Assembly (NCBI RefSeq): GCF_052324685.1
Contig: NC_135222.1
Coordinates: forward strand, 2,056,173 to 2,120,172
DNA: 64,000 bases
Direction: 5' to 3'
Origin: Brachyhypopomus gauderio
Taxonomy: Eukaryota; Chordata; Actinopteri; Gymnotiformes; Hypopomidae
In this document: one piece after another, positions 1-10,594 of the stretch
Position numbering within the stretch: position 1 is the stretch's first letter
Layout of the letters: each line of letters starts with the position of its first letter
Program-made: the position numbers and the translations under genes
Notes under the pieces: model-generated
Databases searched by the model: none
What the model saw: the letters and a program-made list of their open reading frames with translations, nothing else
What the model was told of the DNA's origin: nothing

Positions 1-499
1 TGGATCAACCAAATGGTCATGGACAAACGTAAGACGGGCCTGGACATGTGCTGATTTGATTTGTTGTCTTTGTGTATTACCCACAGTAACCTTGAAAACC
101 AGCTCTCTTCAGGTCATTGACTAGCTCCTCTTGAGTAGTTCTGGGCTGATTCCTCACCTTTCTTAGGATCACTGCTACACCACGAGGTGAGATCTTCCAT
201 GGAGCTCCAGTCCGAGGGAGATTGACAGTCATGTTTAGCTTCTTTCAATTCCTAATAATTGCTCCAACAGTTGATCTTTTTTCACCAAGCTGCTTGATAA
301 TTGCCCAGTAGCCCTTTCCAGCCTTGTGGAGATCTACAATTTTGCCTCTGGTGTCTGGTGTCAATTTGCTGGAGTGCTTGGGGGTCGAGTGACCCAATTT
401 TGGCCCATGGATAGATGCCCTCACATTTGTCTCAAGAATATTCATCATTACCTTAATTTCCAGCTCCTTCAGAATACCCTTTAGCCTTTTTGCTACCAT
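1..499 (-). pseudogene. Tc1-like transposase fragment, N-terminal part
   Basis: The minus strand from 499 downwards encodes a helix-turn-helix region typical of Tc1-like transposases ([20 protein letters not shown], then STVGAII), followed after a stop by further recognisable transposase sequence ([18 protein letters not shown], then EELVNDLK) between about 235 and 100. The reading frame is broken, no DDE catalytic region is visible, and the copy runs off the window start. It is a dead, partial DNA transposon. Family assignment rests on motif recognition only. Confidence 0.8.
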
Positions 500-802
500 T
501 TTGATATTTGTCCTTAATCAGTCACTGATGTTATGGATGTAGTTTTGGTTGTGCTGTATGTAATTTTATAATTTTGGATATTTCTTATAACCATTGCCTG
601 ATAAGTACGTTTCTATAATTTGTCAAAGTTTCAAAAGCTCCTCTTGCACACATGGACGAATTGCTGATAATTCCTTTACTGACACTCAAAATGATGGAGA
701 CATATAGACATTTTGTTTTTGTAACGAAATGGAAATGACAAGTTAGCTTTATCAGTAACTGAATAATTTCTGATAAAACAGAAACTGTTTCTAAACAGTC
801 CA

Positions 803-1215
803 TAAAGAAGATACAACTTGCACAAAATGCTGCAGCTAGAGTCCTAACTAAAGCTAGAAAATTTTATCATATTAGTCCCACTCTCGTGGCATTACACTGG
901 CTTTGTGCCATTACACTGGCTTATCGAATTGAATTAAAAATTCTTCTGTTAACCTATAAAGCGTTAAATGGTCTTGCCCCACAATATCTGAGTGAACTCA
1001 TTGCTTACTACAACCCATCTCGCCTTTTGCACTCCCAAAATGCAGGATTTCTCTTAGTTCCAAAAATTTGTAAGACTACAGCCAGAGGCAGAGCTTTCTC
1101 ATTTAAAGCCCCTCAATTATAGAACAGCCTTCCAGCTCCAAGCCGAGATTCTGACACAGTTCCAATCTTTAAATCTAGACTTAAGACCCACCTATTTAAT
1201 CAAGCCTTCAGTTAA
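803..1215 (+). pseudogene. Non-LTR retrotransposon (LINE) 3' end of the reverse-transcriptase ORF
   Basis: The plus strand encodes the C-terminal tail common to fish L2/CR1-like LINE proteins: QNAAARVL, LLTYKALNGLAPQYLSEL, then an in-frame TAG where a tryptophan is usual, then FKSRLKTHLFNQAFS and a stop near 1215. A short internal duplication (ATTACACTGGCTT twice near 890-920) adds to the decay. Only the last 130 or so residues are present, as expected for a 5'-truncated LINE copy. The exact clade is uncertain. Confidence 0.75.
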
Positions 1216-2010
1216 TATTCCCCTTGTAAGGTGTGTGGCTCAGGGGGGCCCCAGACGTTGAGATTTCTGGTAGTCTGAGATGTTGAGGCGGTCATCCAGC
1301 TGTGTTATGGCATCACTCTAGTTGTGACAATGTCTTGACTAGAAAGCAATGTTTCAGTGAGCCCTCATTACTGTGGTCACCTCCAAACCCCTCCCTTTAG
1401 TTATGCTACTATAGATTAGCCTGCCGGAGCAACATGCTAATCACTGACACGTGAGCTATGTACATTTAAATCAGTGGTGGTTTAAATTTATGTCCACACA
1501 CTCAACCTGTATTGTCTATCTTTTTGCATGCTTCTACCTAAGACGATTGCATGCAAACACCTACGAGATAGTCTGGCTTGCCGGTGGATGTACTGATGCC
1601 GGGGTTGGATGTGCCATTGCCGCAAAAGGATGTGCTGATGCTAGCTCCTACCTGAGGCTCACCATCTACACCAAAGGTACTGTGACTCAGTGGCGGTTCT
1701 AGGGGTGGGGCTACAGGGACATTGGCCCCAGCTGAAATCTGAGAGCGATGATCATCAGATTATAGGTGGATGCAATTCCATACCCAAACACTAGTGGCGC
1801 CAAACCAGAATGTCCAGTGTGAACAAAGCTTACAGAAGATTTGCACGATCCCGCGGAGAAAGTTTTTCTATCCACAACCGTGGCACTTTTGAGGAGTTGG
1901 TTGGTAAGTCATAAATCCCTGTTCAAGACTGATAAACATTAAATTAAGAAGCAAAGCTAACATTAGTAACAGTAGTGTTACTAGTGTAACTGAGGCCCTA
2001 CTTCTGTTTA
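1216..2010. other. Non-coding stretch with transposon debris
   Basis: No gene is visible. At about 1689 the sequence CAGTGGCGGTTCTAGGG resembles a hAT terminus seen widely in fish, but I found no matching opposite end. The short ORFs here have no recognisable domain. Confidence 0.5.
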
Positions 2011-2515
2011 TGTTATGCAGAGACACGCGAACGCGCATAAACCATGTGGTCTTATGCGGCGGTACGCGAACGCGCATACACCACGTAGGGTTGTATTAAA
2101 CCCAAACACCAAAATCACAAAACAAAACAAAAAACAGAGACCACCGCCAAAACGATCACGAGAAAAGATACAAAGGAAAAAGTCTTCGTGAAGGAAGCAC
2201 GAAGGAAAACCACCAACAGAAAAGAAACAAAATAATGACACGGAATAAACTCAACGTGAGGTAAGTAGCCTACGAAAACACAGCACGCAAATCTAAAGAA
2301 ACGCGGAAGAGCTCAACGCGATGTACGTAATAAAAGAAATGCAAAACCATGAAACAAAAGAAACGCGGAATTAAATCAACGCGAGTTAGGTTCACAAAAG
2401 GAAAACAAAAACCGCCAGGGGAAGAACCGGCTCACCAATATAGACGGCGAAAAAATAAAAACTTCCCAAGATCTGAAAGAGAAACAAGAGGAGAAAACAG
2501 TGGGGGGGAAACTTG
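2011..2515 (-). repeat. Truncated 3' LTR of the gypsy element
   Basis: It begins on the plus strand with TGTTATGCAGAGACACG and matches 5506-5965 nearly base for base apart from small indels. On the minus strand it ends in CATAACA. Similarity to the other LTR continues to the run of Gs before 2515 and then stops abruptly where reverse-transcriptase sequence begins, which marks the internal deletion. Confidence 0.85.
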
Positions 2516-2516
2516 A

Positions 2517-3472
2517 ACTCATTTATGAACCTTTGAAAGACTGCGGGGGCGTTCATGAGCCCGAACGGCATGACCAGGTACTCGTAGTGTCCTGATGGGG
2601 TGATAAAAGCGGTCTTCCACTCGTCCCTCTCTCTCACACAAACCAGATTGTACGCACTCCGCAGGTCTAGCTTGGTGAAGACCGCGGCTTGTTGTGGGGA
2701 CTCGAATGCGGTCGCCATAAGGGGCAGTGGGTGACGGTCTTTAACCGTGATTTTATTGAGGCCCCGGTAGTCAATGCATGGCCTTAACCCACCGTCTTTC
2801 TTCCCAACAAAGAAGAAACCGGCCCCCGCAGGGGAGGTGGAAGGCTGGATGAGACCAGCAGCCAGGGACTCCTGAATATATTGCTCCATGGGCTTACGCT
2901 CGGGTACACCTCTTGGAGGTTATGGTACTCGGAGGGAACCCGACGTAGGTCAATAGCTTCGGGCAGAGACAGGAGCTCCGACACATAGGGCCCCATTGAC
3001 TGACGGTCAGATGGAGCCAGTCAATCTCAGGGTTGTGGCGTTGGAGCCAGGGAAGGCCAAGGATCAACAGCGTTTTGGGGGCCTTAATGACGTAGAGGGC
3101 TATGTGCTCGGTGTGCCCCCCTATAGACAATACGAATGGGATAGTCTGGTCAGCGACCCCCCCTGAGGACAGCTACCTGCCGTTCACCACGGCCACAGCA
3201 AGAGGCGTGCTCAGCGGGACCAAAGGCACACCGAGCGCTTCGACTAAAGCAGCGTCGATAAAGTTCCCTGCCGCTCCTGAATCAACAAACGCGAGGTGCC
3301 TATGCCTGGTAGATCCCCGCCACGACAGGGTAGTGTGAAGTGTCAAACCGTTGGTATGGGGAGAACCCGAAAGGCCCGCTGGAGGCCTCCCTTCTACCAG
3401 CGGACCTGTGCTTTTCCCTGTAGGTCCGGGCATACCATGCGTTTGTGTCCCTCCTTGCCACAATACAGACAC
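2517..3472 (-). pseudogene. gypsy protease and reverse transcriptase (truncated pol)
   Basis: On the minus strand a retropepsin-like motif (FVDSGAAGNFID) lies near 3300, followed by the reverse-transcriptase entry region: [27 protein letters not shown] and MPFGLMNAP, ending near 2520. The sequence stops before the YxDD catalytic box, which has been deleted along with everything downstream. Several frame changes (for example near 2890-2990) separate the protease from the reverse transcriptase, so no functional protein can be made. Confidence 0.85.
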
Positions 3473-3515
3473 CGGCCTTCAAGCATGCGCGACTGCCTTT
3501 CTTGTGGGTCGAGAT

Positions 3516-4482
3516 CAGAGGTGAAAAGAGTACTGAAAAATTGTAATTGAGTAAAAGTATCATTACTTTGCCTAAAATCTATTCAGAGTAAAAGTAAAAT
3601 TACCCATCTCAAAATTTACTCGAGTAAAAGTACAAAATTACTTCATTTAAAATGTAATTTGAGTAAAAGTTACTTAGTGAACCAAATTCAGCACAAGTTG
3701 TTTTAATCAATTTCAAAGTGTATTTACGTGCACATCCACACTTGCAAAAAGATCAGCTGGGCTCAGGAACATACTTCCTCACAGCACAAGGACAAGGAAT
3801 TGTGCAAACAATTTTCAGTCCTATTGTCCAATGGACAACACTATGATAAGGATAAAGAAATTTAAATTACAAATTATTCAAAAAACAAAATGCACACAAA
3901 ATTAAGTGCCCACAAGATGCCACAAATCAAACTAAAATGCAACAGATTTCCACTACTCACAATAAAATGCCCACAGGATCCCACATCAAAAATTAAAAAA
4001 TGCTCATAGGATCCCACAATTTAAAAGTAAGTGCTCACAGGATCCAACTATTCAAAATACAGTGCCCACCAGATCCCACTATTCACAATAAAATGTCCAC
4101 AGGATCCCACAGAATCTGATAGATAGAAGATTTAAAAATAGAACAATCTCATCCTTTTGGAAAAAAAGTGCACCAGATTACGACCTGATTATGAGACAAT
4201 GGAAAGGGTGCGTGCAAGGCAAGGCCATGCAATTGGCCTTCAGTTCTGGGACTCAGAAGTTTAAATTTCTGCCCGCATTTAATTTTTCACCATCAATATT
4301 TTTGTACTCAGTAATGTGAGGGCGTTCAAATGTAGTGAAGTAAAACTACTTGGGGCAAAATGTACTCAAGTAAAAGTAAAAATTACATATTTCAAAAATT
4401 ACTCAGAAAATTACAAATTACTCATAAAAAGTACTCAGTTACAGTAATGTGAGTAAATGTAATTAGTTACTTTCCACCTCTG
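3516..4482. mobile_element. Non-autonomous hAT element (MITE) with perfect 8-bp target duplication
   Basis: The element has inverted ends CAGAGGTG...CACCTCTG and A/T-rich subterminal sequence carrying many GAGTAAAAGTA-type repeats. It is flanked on both sides by the identical octamer GTCGAGAT (3508-3515 and 4483-4490), the 8-bp duplication characteristic of hAT transposition. It has no coding capacity. It sits in the gypsy gag region, so it is younger than that element. Confidence 0.93.
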
Positions 4483-4670
4483 GTCGAGATGGGCCTGGCC
4501 TATCTGCATTGGCTGTTCTTTGTTCTCCTCCCTGGTCTCACTACCCACAGCGAAAGAACAGACTTTGGCTGTATGCGCAACACTGGTGGTTTGGGATCGG
4601 TGCTGCTGTGTACGCTCTCGTAGCCTGTTGTCCAGTCTGACCGTGAGGTCAATGCATGCGTCAAGACTGT

Positions 4671-4867
4671 GGGCAGTGGGCAGTCATGGCCTGGTGGTTA
4701 GGGAACTGGTCTTGTGACCGGAGGGTCGATTCCCAGACCTGAGGCCATGACTGAGGTGCCCCTGAGCAAGGCCCTAACCCTCAATTCCTCACTTGTATTA
4801 AAAAATTTGATAAAAATGTAACTCGCTCTGGATAAGGGCGTCTGCCAAAGCCAAATGCCGTAAATGT
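4671..4867 (+). mobile_element. tRNA-derived SINE with 8-bp target duplication
   Basis: The 5' part resembles a tRNA with an A-box-like TGGCCTGGTGGTTAGGGAA and a B-box-like GGTCGATTCCC. The 3' part has the common fish SINE tail (CTCTGGATAAGGGCGTCTGC, then AAATGCCGTAAATGT). AAGACTGT flanks both ends (4663-4670 and 4868-4875). Transcription would be by RNA polymerase III if it were active. It is inserted within the gypsy gag remnant. Confidence 0.88.
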
Positions 4868-5505
4868 AAGACTGTCTGGGGGTTCGCAAACGGCCAATTC
4901 GTCCTTCAGGGTGTCGTTAAGCCCTTCCTGGTAAACTGCCAACAGGGCTGCGGATCCCCATTTCAGTCAGCCAGTCAGCTACTGATCGCTTGCCTTGGCG
5001 TAACCGTAACAGGCGACCAAACCACCCCCTCGGAGGCAGGATGATGGAATGCCTGCCGCATGGCCTCGGAGAAACGTTCATAGGACACACATAGCTCAGT
5101 CTGGTTCTCCCACACACGGGTTGCCCATGACAATGCCTTCCCAGAGAGGAGAGCCAGCACGTAGGCTACTTTGGCTCTCTCAGTGGGGAAGCGCGATGGC
5201 TGCTGTTTTAAAATAAGCGAACATTGCAGCAAAAAGCCTCAGCACTCCTCCGGATCTCCGGAGTAATGCTTTGGCGCAGGCAGGGCAGGTTCTACCAGTG
5301 CCTGGGCCACAGGAGCAACGACAAGAACAACAGGCTGTGCAGTGGCTTGAGTGGCACGGTCAGGCTCTGTAACTGTAACTGAGTCAATATGTGTTGTAGT
5401 ATTTCTTCATGACTGCTCAACACCTGACCCTGCTGCATTACGGCAGCACTCAGATCCGCTATGTCTTGTGGTGTAGCTGGGTTCATGTTTTAGGCTGAGT
5501 TGTAC

Positions 5506-6220
5506 TGTTATGCTGGGACACGAGAACGCGCATACACCGAGTAGGGTTGTATTAAACCCAAGTGCCAAAACAAAACAAAAAACAGAGACCACCGCCAAAA
5601 CGCTCGTGGGAAAAGATACAAAAGGAAAATGTCTTCGTGAAGAAAGCACAAAGGAAACCACCAACAGAAAAGAAACAAAATAATGACGTGGAATAAACTC
5701 AACGTGAGGTAAGTAGCCTACGAAAACACAGCACGCAAAACTAAAGAAACGCAGAAGAGCTCAACGCAATGTACGTAATAAAAGAAATGCAAAACCATAA
5801 ACAAAAGAAACGCGGAATTAAATCAACGCGAGTTAGGTTCACAAAAGGGAAACAAAAACCGCTGGGGGAAGAACCGGCTCACCAATCTAGATGGCAAAAA
5901 AATAAAAACTTCCCAAAACAACCTGAAAGAGAAACAAGAGAAGAAAACAGCGGGGGGGAAACTTGAGAAGGACCCAAAAGGGTAAATTTCAAGAAGTTAA
6001 AACACTTGAAAAAACAGCAACAGAGACGAGAGGCGAGGAGGCAAAATACAACGAGGAGTGTACCAAGACGTTACCGGCTGACCGCTCGAGAAAAACAAAC
6101 AACTCAGCGAAGAGACGCTGCAGCGAGCCTCCCTAAGAAGGGAGCAAGACAGCTGAATGTCATCTTCGCTGATTACGTCTACGTGACGTAGATCGCGAGC
6201 GCCCTCTGGTGGTCATGGGC
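5506..6220 (-). repeat. 5' LTR of the gypsy element
   Basis: The inner boundary is TGTTATGCTGGGACACG at 5506 on the plus strand. The first 460 bp match the 3' LTR at 2011-2515, and a further 250 bp or so are present only here because the 3' LTR lost them. The outer end is somewhere near 6180-6235 and is not fixed by a visible duplication. Confidence 0.75.
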
Positions 6221-6461
6221 AGGGCAGTGCTGGGGCCTTTCGCTAATAAATGTAATGCAAATTCATGTTCTTCTTTGTAAATTACATTAGAGTGTTATAT
6301 AATGTTTGGCAATGATAGAGAATATGAAAAGAAAGGGTCAGTGTCAGACAGGAATTCAGCAGTTTTTGGCCAAAAGATTGAGTCAGCCAGACGCTGAAAC
6401 AGAGCAGAGAGAGAGCAGCAGAAGACTGTAGACCAGAGGCTGGTCGGGAGCAGGGCACCTC

Positions 6462-6565
6462 AATCAATCAATCAAATTTTATTTATATAGCGCTTTTTAC
6501 AACAGTTGTTGTCACAAAGCAGCTTTACAAGTGCCGAGTCCTAGCCCCCAGTGAGCAAGCCAAGG
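6462..6565. repeat. Dispersed fish repeat (TTTATTTATATAGCGCTTTT family)
   Basis: CAATCAATCAATCAAATTTT followed by a TATATAGCGCTTTTTACAA block and CACAAAGCAGCTTTACAA is a widely dispersed fish element, probably the 3' tail of a LINE or SINE. It has no coding potential. Family membership is from memory of the motif. Confidence 0.6.
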
Positions 6566-6881
6566 GCGACACCTCCAGTCTCTCATCAGGTCATAAATCA
6601 TTTAAGGAGAGCAACAACTGTTAATGTAATGTATGAAGTGTCTGATATTGTGAAATGGCACATAACTTTACTGAATTCTTACACCTCATAGTGATAAGAT
6701 TTACCATAACTTTAATGTAATGTCTTTAATTTTTATTGGTTTGTATATCACCACATGTACAACGACTCACTTTATATTTTAAGCTTTCAAGTCTTTCCTT
6801 CAGTTTTAAATAAATAATAATGTGGTCTTGTAGACAGCATGGTTTCTGCTGAATAGTTTGTGACATATATTTGTATTTTAG

Positions 6882-8854
6882 CCATAAACTGGGACAGGAC
6901 TCTTTCTGATAAGGACAAGCAGAGTGAAGTTGATGACTTAACTCCCCATTCTACTGAGCCACCAGAGTCACCAATCAGTGCAGATCCTATAGGATCTGAT
7001 GGTAAGAGGCTCTCTCGGAAAGTAATAACTGCTTGCATGTGTATTGTGACACTAAGCTTATGTTAAATAATTTGTCATTTGCTGCTTTCAGACGTCTTCC
7101 AGTGTGGTGCACAGAATCCTGTGCAGACGTCAAATGATTGTTCTGCTCCAGTAGGACCTGATGGTATGCTTTTCATTCTGTAAATGGTCTTTAAATTTCA
7201 GTGAATTATGCACTCATTCACTTACTGTTGCTGAATGCCATGAAAGTTAAAAGTTGAGGGATATTAACAATTGATTCCAACTTTTATTTAATTTGCTTCT
7301 CACCAGACATTTCCCAGTCAAGAGCAGGAGGCCCTGTGCAGCCTGTCCTTAACCCTCTATGGTACACATTAGGATATCAGTTGCAAAAAAATATTTGTAA
7401 TGTTTTTCTTGCTTAAAATTGGACACTTTAACAAAATCAATATACATTTTCATTATTTTAAAATTTATTTCTTATTTTTAAGGTTGTTGCCTCAAGGCAA
7501 CATTGTACCATAAGGTACAAAATTAAACATTTAATGTTTTCATACAGAAAAAACTAAGAATATTTCTTCAAATTGTATATTTCTTTTGCCAAATACTTAA
7601 ATAAAAAGATTTTATTCATTTTTTAAGCATAATAGATTTCAGATTTCACAATAAGTAAGTTTATGTATTCAGCCGTTGCTCTCAGGCAACATTGTACCAT
7701 TGCGGAACAATTCTTTTTCTAAGTAATCATATCCATTTATGAAATACAAATCAATATCCAATCCATTAGATTTTTTAGAATTCAAAACAGTAAATAACAC
7801 CAATACCTTCCTTGTCATTACATTCACAAGCATGCCCATACACATACAAGACCATCCGCATAAACATACAAGTACCCACATGAACATCACCATCTCCTTC
7901 CTCTGTTTGACACATCACTGTTTGTAAAACTTGAGGAAGCAATTCCTCTCCACACAGGTAGGTAGCACATGATGAGCAGTAAACCTTTATAATTCCTGAG
8001 CAAACTGGGTATTTTCATATCTCTTTGTGTTCCACCCAAACAGGCCAGTGTCCTGTCTGATCAAAACACACTGGTACTGCTGGCCATGCTGCAGATGCTT
8101 TTGGCATCGTTTCAGTTGGTAATTTTCATTACCATCATCATCATCATCACTCTCACTCTCCCTGTGCTGGTTTGCACCTATCAACTCATCTTCCTCATCA
8201 CTATATGATACCTCATCCTCACTGTCAACTGGCATTGCCACCTGTACTGTAGCCTACATCTTTTAGACTTGCCATAGAAAATTCATCTCCTCTATTCAAA
8301 TGTACAAATCTATACTACGTGAATTACAAATTCTTCTAAATGTAATAGATAAACAATTTCCTGGAAAATACATAAAATTTATATAGATAATGTAAAAATA
8401 TTGCATGCACTCCTACACTAATTGTTGCAGCTGTTTTGAGTTAGAATTTGTGCACACGTGATTTCATTATAGTACAGTGTTGCCTCAGGGCAACATGCAC
8501 TTTTTTGTATTTTTATGAGATATATTTGATTACATCTAATGTAAAATGCTTGAAAATACATCTTCACTTACCAATAAATAATGTTTAGATTTTTTAAAGA
8601 TGTAAAATTGGATGGAAATAGCTGAAAAACACACTTTTCTGAGAGAAAGAAATGGTGCCATGTGACTTGTGTGTATGTGCTGAAAAAGGAAGCAAAATGG
8701 TCACCTGTAGAGCATGTGATGTGACCAATTTTTAGCATTTTCATTGGTTAATATAGGGTCATATAGTTCTTAAGGTGGACAGAGAAGTATATAGCATGCC
8801 TAATTTTCTTTCAACATGATGTAGCCCAGGGTTAAACCAGTAACCCTAGTCTAA
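6882..8854 (+). CDS. 3' exons of an unrecognised gene with duplicated phase-1 exons; last exon split by piggyBac
   Basis: I do not recognise the product. Three exons with good splice sites are visible: 6882-7001, 7092-7163 and 7307 onwards. All join in phase 1, and each junction codon becomes Asp. Exons two and three look like copies of one module (DVFQCGAQNPVQ against DISQSRAGGPVQ), and the first ends ISADPIGSD where the second ends SAPVGPD. The third exon is interrupted at TTAA (7349-7352) by a piggyBac-like element. With that element ignored, its frame continues from 8836 to a TAA at 8852-8854 (KPVTLV then stop). As it stands, the reading frame runs into the element and ends soon after. 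The upstream exons are not identified. Confidence 0.45.
7353..8831 (-). mobile_element. piggyBac-like element with TTAA target sites
   Basis: The element is bounded by TTAA on both sides (7349-7352 and 8832-8835). Both ends begin CCCT when read inward (CCCTCTATGGTACACATT on the left, CCCTGGGCTACATCATG on the right, reverse complement), as piggyBac termini do. Removing it restores an open last exon in the flanking gene. It contains three copies of a near-palindrome, GTTGCC(T)..AGGCAAC (7486-7501, 7675-7690, 8479-8494), and one acidic ORF. At about 1.5 kb it is too short to hold a full transposase, so it is a non-autonomous derivative. Confidence 0.72.
7987..8241 (-). pseudogene. Acidic N-terminal piece of a piggyBac-type transposase (probable)
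   Basis: The 84-residue ORF starts with an ATG at 8241. It is rich in Asp/Glu/Ser (DSEDEVSYSDEEDEL, then ESESDDDDDGNENY), like the acidic N-terminus of piggyBac-family transposases. It then reads GLFGWNTKRYENTQF and stops. No DDD catalytic core follows. The assignment rests on composition and on its position inside a TTAA-flanked element. Confidence 0.5.
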
Positions 8855-9099
8855 CATTTCTAGAGTAAACATTTATTGAAATATGTTTTGTTAAAATATG
8901 TTCTAATTTGTGAGACTTTTAAGCTGATAGGGTGTAGCTAACTAACTCAGTTATTATGCCAGTGTAGAGTGAAGTGTAGAGGAATCCCATTTGCTCGCAA
9001 TACTAACTTTACTGCCAGAGCTATGAACAGTAATTGGGAAAGAGACCATCTATCAACCCTTTTCTCTAATCAGAGTGGGGAGGGGCCAGGGCACTCACA

Positions 9100-9750
9100 C
9101 TGAAGCGCGAGCGGAGTCCGTTAGTCGGAGTCAGAGTGAGATTGAGGGAAGAGAGACACACCGAGATTTTATATGGTTTTTTCGTGACCCAAATATCATT
9201 TTGTGTCCGAGTTTTAGTTATTTGTCTGTTTAAACGAGTTAACTGCTACCAGTTAGGTTTTGAGGAGCAGTAGAGTCACCCTGCCGTGTTTATACGGTTA
9301 ATTGAAGTTTCAGCAATATTAGCATTCTGCTAACCGTTAGTGCTAGCTATTTCGCCGTTCATCGGCGAGTGTGTTGAACGGTAGACTGCACGTTTGTCAG
9401 CCGAGTGAGACGAGCCGCTAGCTGATAGCGCCCTGGGTCACCGGAACACCCAGAGTTCCTCAGTCTTGCCTCCGCGGGACGAAAACACCACCCGATAGCG
9501 CTCCGAGTTACCGGAATGCTCGGAGTTCCTCAGCCACCATTACAATCTCCACTGCATTCCAAGATGGCGGGAGCCCGAGTTTGTGAGCGCACTACACCTA
9601 AGCACTGATTCGTGTACCGTCCGAATATAAAGCCAAGGATTCGTTACATACTGCACTTCAACAGGCCTGCACCATTTTATTATTTTATTATTTTTATGCC
9701 AGCTTTTACAAAAGCGTTAAGAGTTATTGAAGGGTGACCGGTCACACTAA
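9100..9750 (+). other. Structured non-coding region; possible retroelement leader or ncRNA
   Basis: There is no long ORF, but hairpins are dense. A 40-nt module occurs twice (9424-9463 and 9494-9533), and each copy folds into a 6-7 bp stem with an invariant ACCGGAA loop. CCGTTCA/TGAACGG (9355-9361 with 9375-9381) forms another stem. TGACCGGTCA at 9736-9745 is a perfect 10-bp palindrome. A leader of an LTR element is one explanation, because CCGG-containing loops can act in RNA dimerisation; a stand-alone RNA is another. I could not find LTR boundaries or a promoter with confidence. The strand is assumed. Confidence 0.45.
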
Positions 9751-10270
9751 ATTTATAGATAAGTACTAGACTTAGATTCTGTTGTGTTGTATTTTCTATA
9801 CACTGTTATATTTAAGTGAAACCATTAATCTGGTTAGAGCTGGTTCTAGAAGTCTTACAGATTTTAAACTGCATCGCAGTTATCTAACTAGCAGAATATT
9901 TTGTTATTCACAGAATTTGAGTACTATAACAGATTCTAAAGCTAAATCATTTTGTTAATTTGATATCTACATTTGGAATTGTGTTTTGGTATTTATTTTC
10001 CTTTATAGCTAAAATATATTTATATAATTAATATATAATTAAAATACATTCTGCTAGTAAAACTGTCTGTGTCCACTCTATGGGTATATGGTTGGTATGA
10101 GTCAGAGTTAGATCGGGTAAAGTTAAGTTAACTAGTAACAACTGGAGCTTAACAGGTGAGAACCACACCCACAAACTCAGTATAATCACAAACACCACCC
10201 CCTCTGTGGCAACAGAGGGCTACAATGATAAAGTAGTATGTGTTGCCTGGAGGCAACAAGGTACCATAGA

Positions 10271-10440
10271 GCAGGGGTTCTCAACTGGTCTCAGCCCGGG
10301 ACCCACTTTTTCTCATTGTCATTAAGTCGCGACCCAGTTTTATACAGTACAAATGTTATAACAAATTAAAAGGGTAAACAATTGGTGGTTACCATGGCAA
10401 CAAGATGGTTCTCATGCTGGGCTACATACTAAAAATTACT
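10271..10440. repeat. hAT-type terminus fragment
   Basis: CAGGGGTTCTCAACTGGTCT followed by a CCCGGGACCCACTTTTTC block is a typical hAT terminal sequence. No matching inverted end was found downstream, so the copy is truncated or its other end has diverged. A fourth GTTGCC-type palindrome (10242-10257) and GTACCATA lie immediately upstream. Confidence 0.5.
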
Positions 10441-10594
10441 CAAGGAGCCAGTAGGTCCTAAAATGAAAAAATCAGGCACCAATAACTTTTTCTAGGTGCC
10501 ATAATATAAACTAATAAGCACTCACATCAGGTCAGCTGTTATTTAGGATCTCTGTCGTCCAACATGACTGATGTTTTCTCTTCCTTGTAACTGT

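Larger units (their letters stand above)
3420..5486 (-). pseudogene. gypsy gag-like ORF, interrupted by a SINE and a hAT MITE
   Basis: The putative gag start is the ATG at 5486-5484, only about 20 bp after the 5' LTR end. Capsid-like sequence is visible at about 5200-5030 (KVAYVLALLSGKALSWA, then the SYERFSEAMRQAFHHP region), and a degenerate zinc-knuckle region with Cys residues near 3500-3420. It is broken by frameshifts, a SINE at 4671-4867 and a 967-bp hAT MITE at 3516-4482. The order of insertions relative to each other cannot be decided from position alone. Confidence 0.7.
2011..6220 (-). mobile_element. Degenerate Ty3/gypsy LTR retrotransposon with nested insertions
   Basis: Read on the minus strand, the order is 5' LTR (about 6220-5506), gag-like sequence from an ATG at 5486, a zinc-knuckle region near 3500-3420, an aspartic-protease motif near 3300, the start of reverse transcriptase (about 3130-2520), then a partial 3' LTR (2515-2011). 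The two LTR copies are direct repeats sharing about 450 bp. A deletion joining reverse transcriptase to the middle of the 3' LTR at about 2516 removed RNase H, integrase and the U3 start. A hAT MITE (3516-4482) and a SINE (4671-4867) sit inside it. The outer 5' LTR boundary is approximate, and I could not find the target-site duplication. Confidence 0.85.

Noticed and set aside
4671-4740. Possible tRNA gene (A- and B-box-like motifs)
   Set aside because: It is the head of a SINE with target duplications and cannot fold into a proper cloverleaf with an acceptor stem that I can see.
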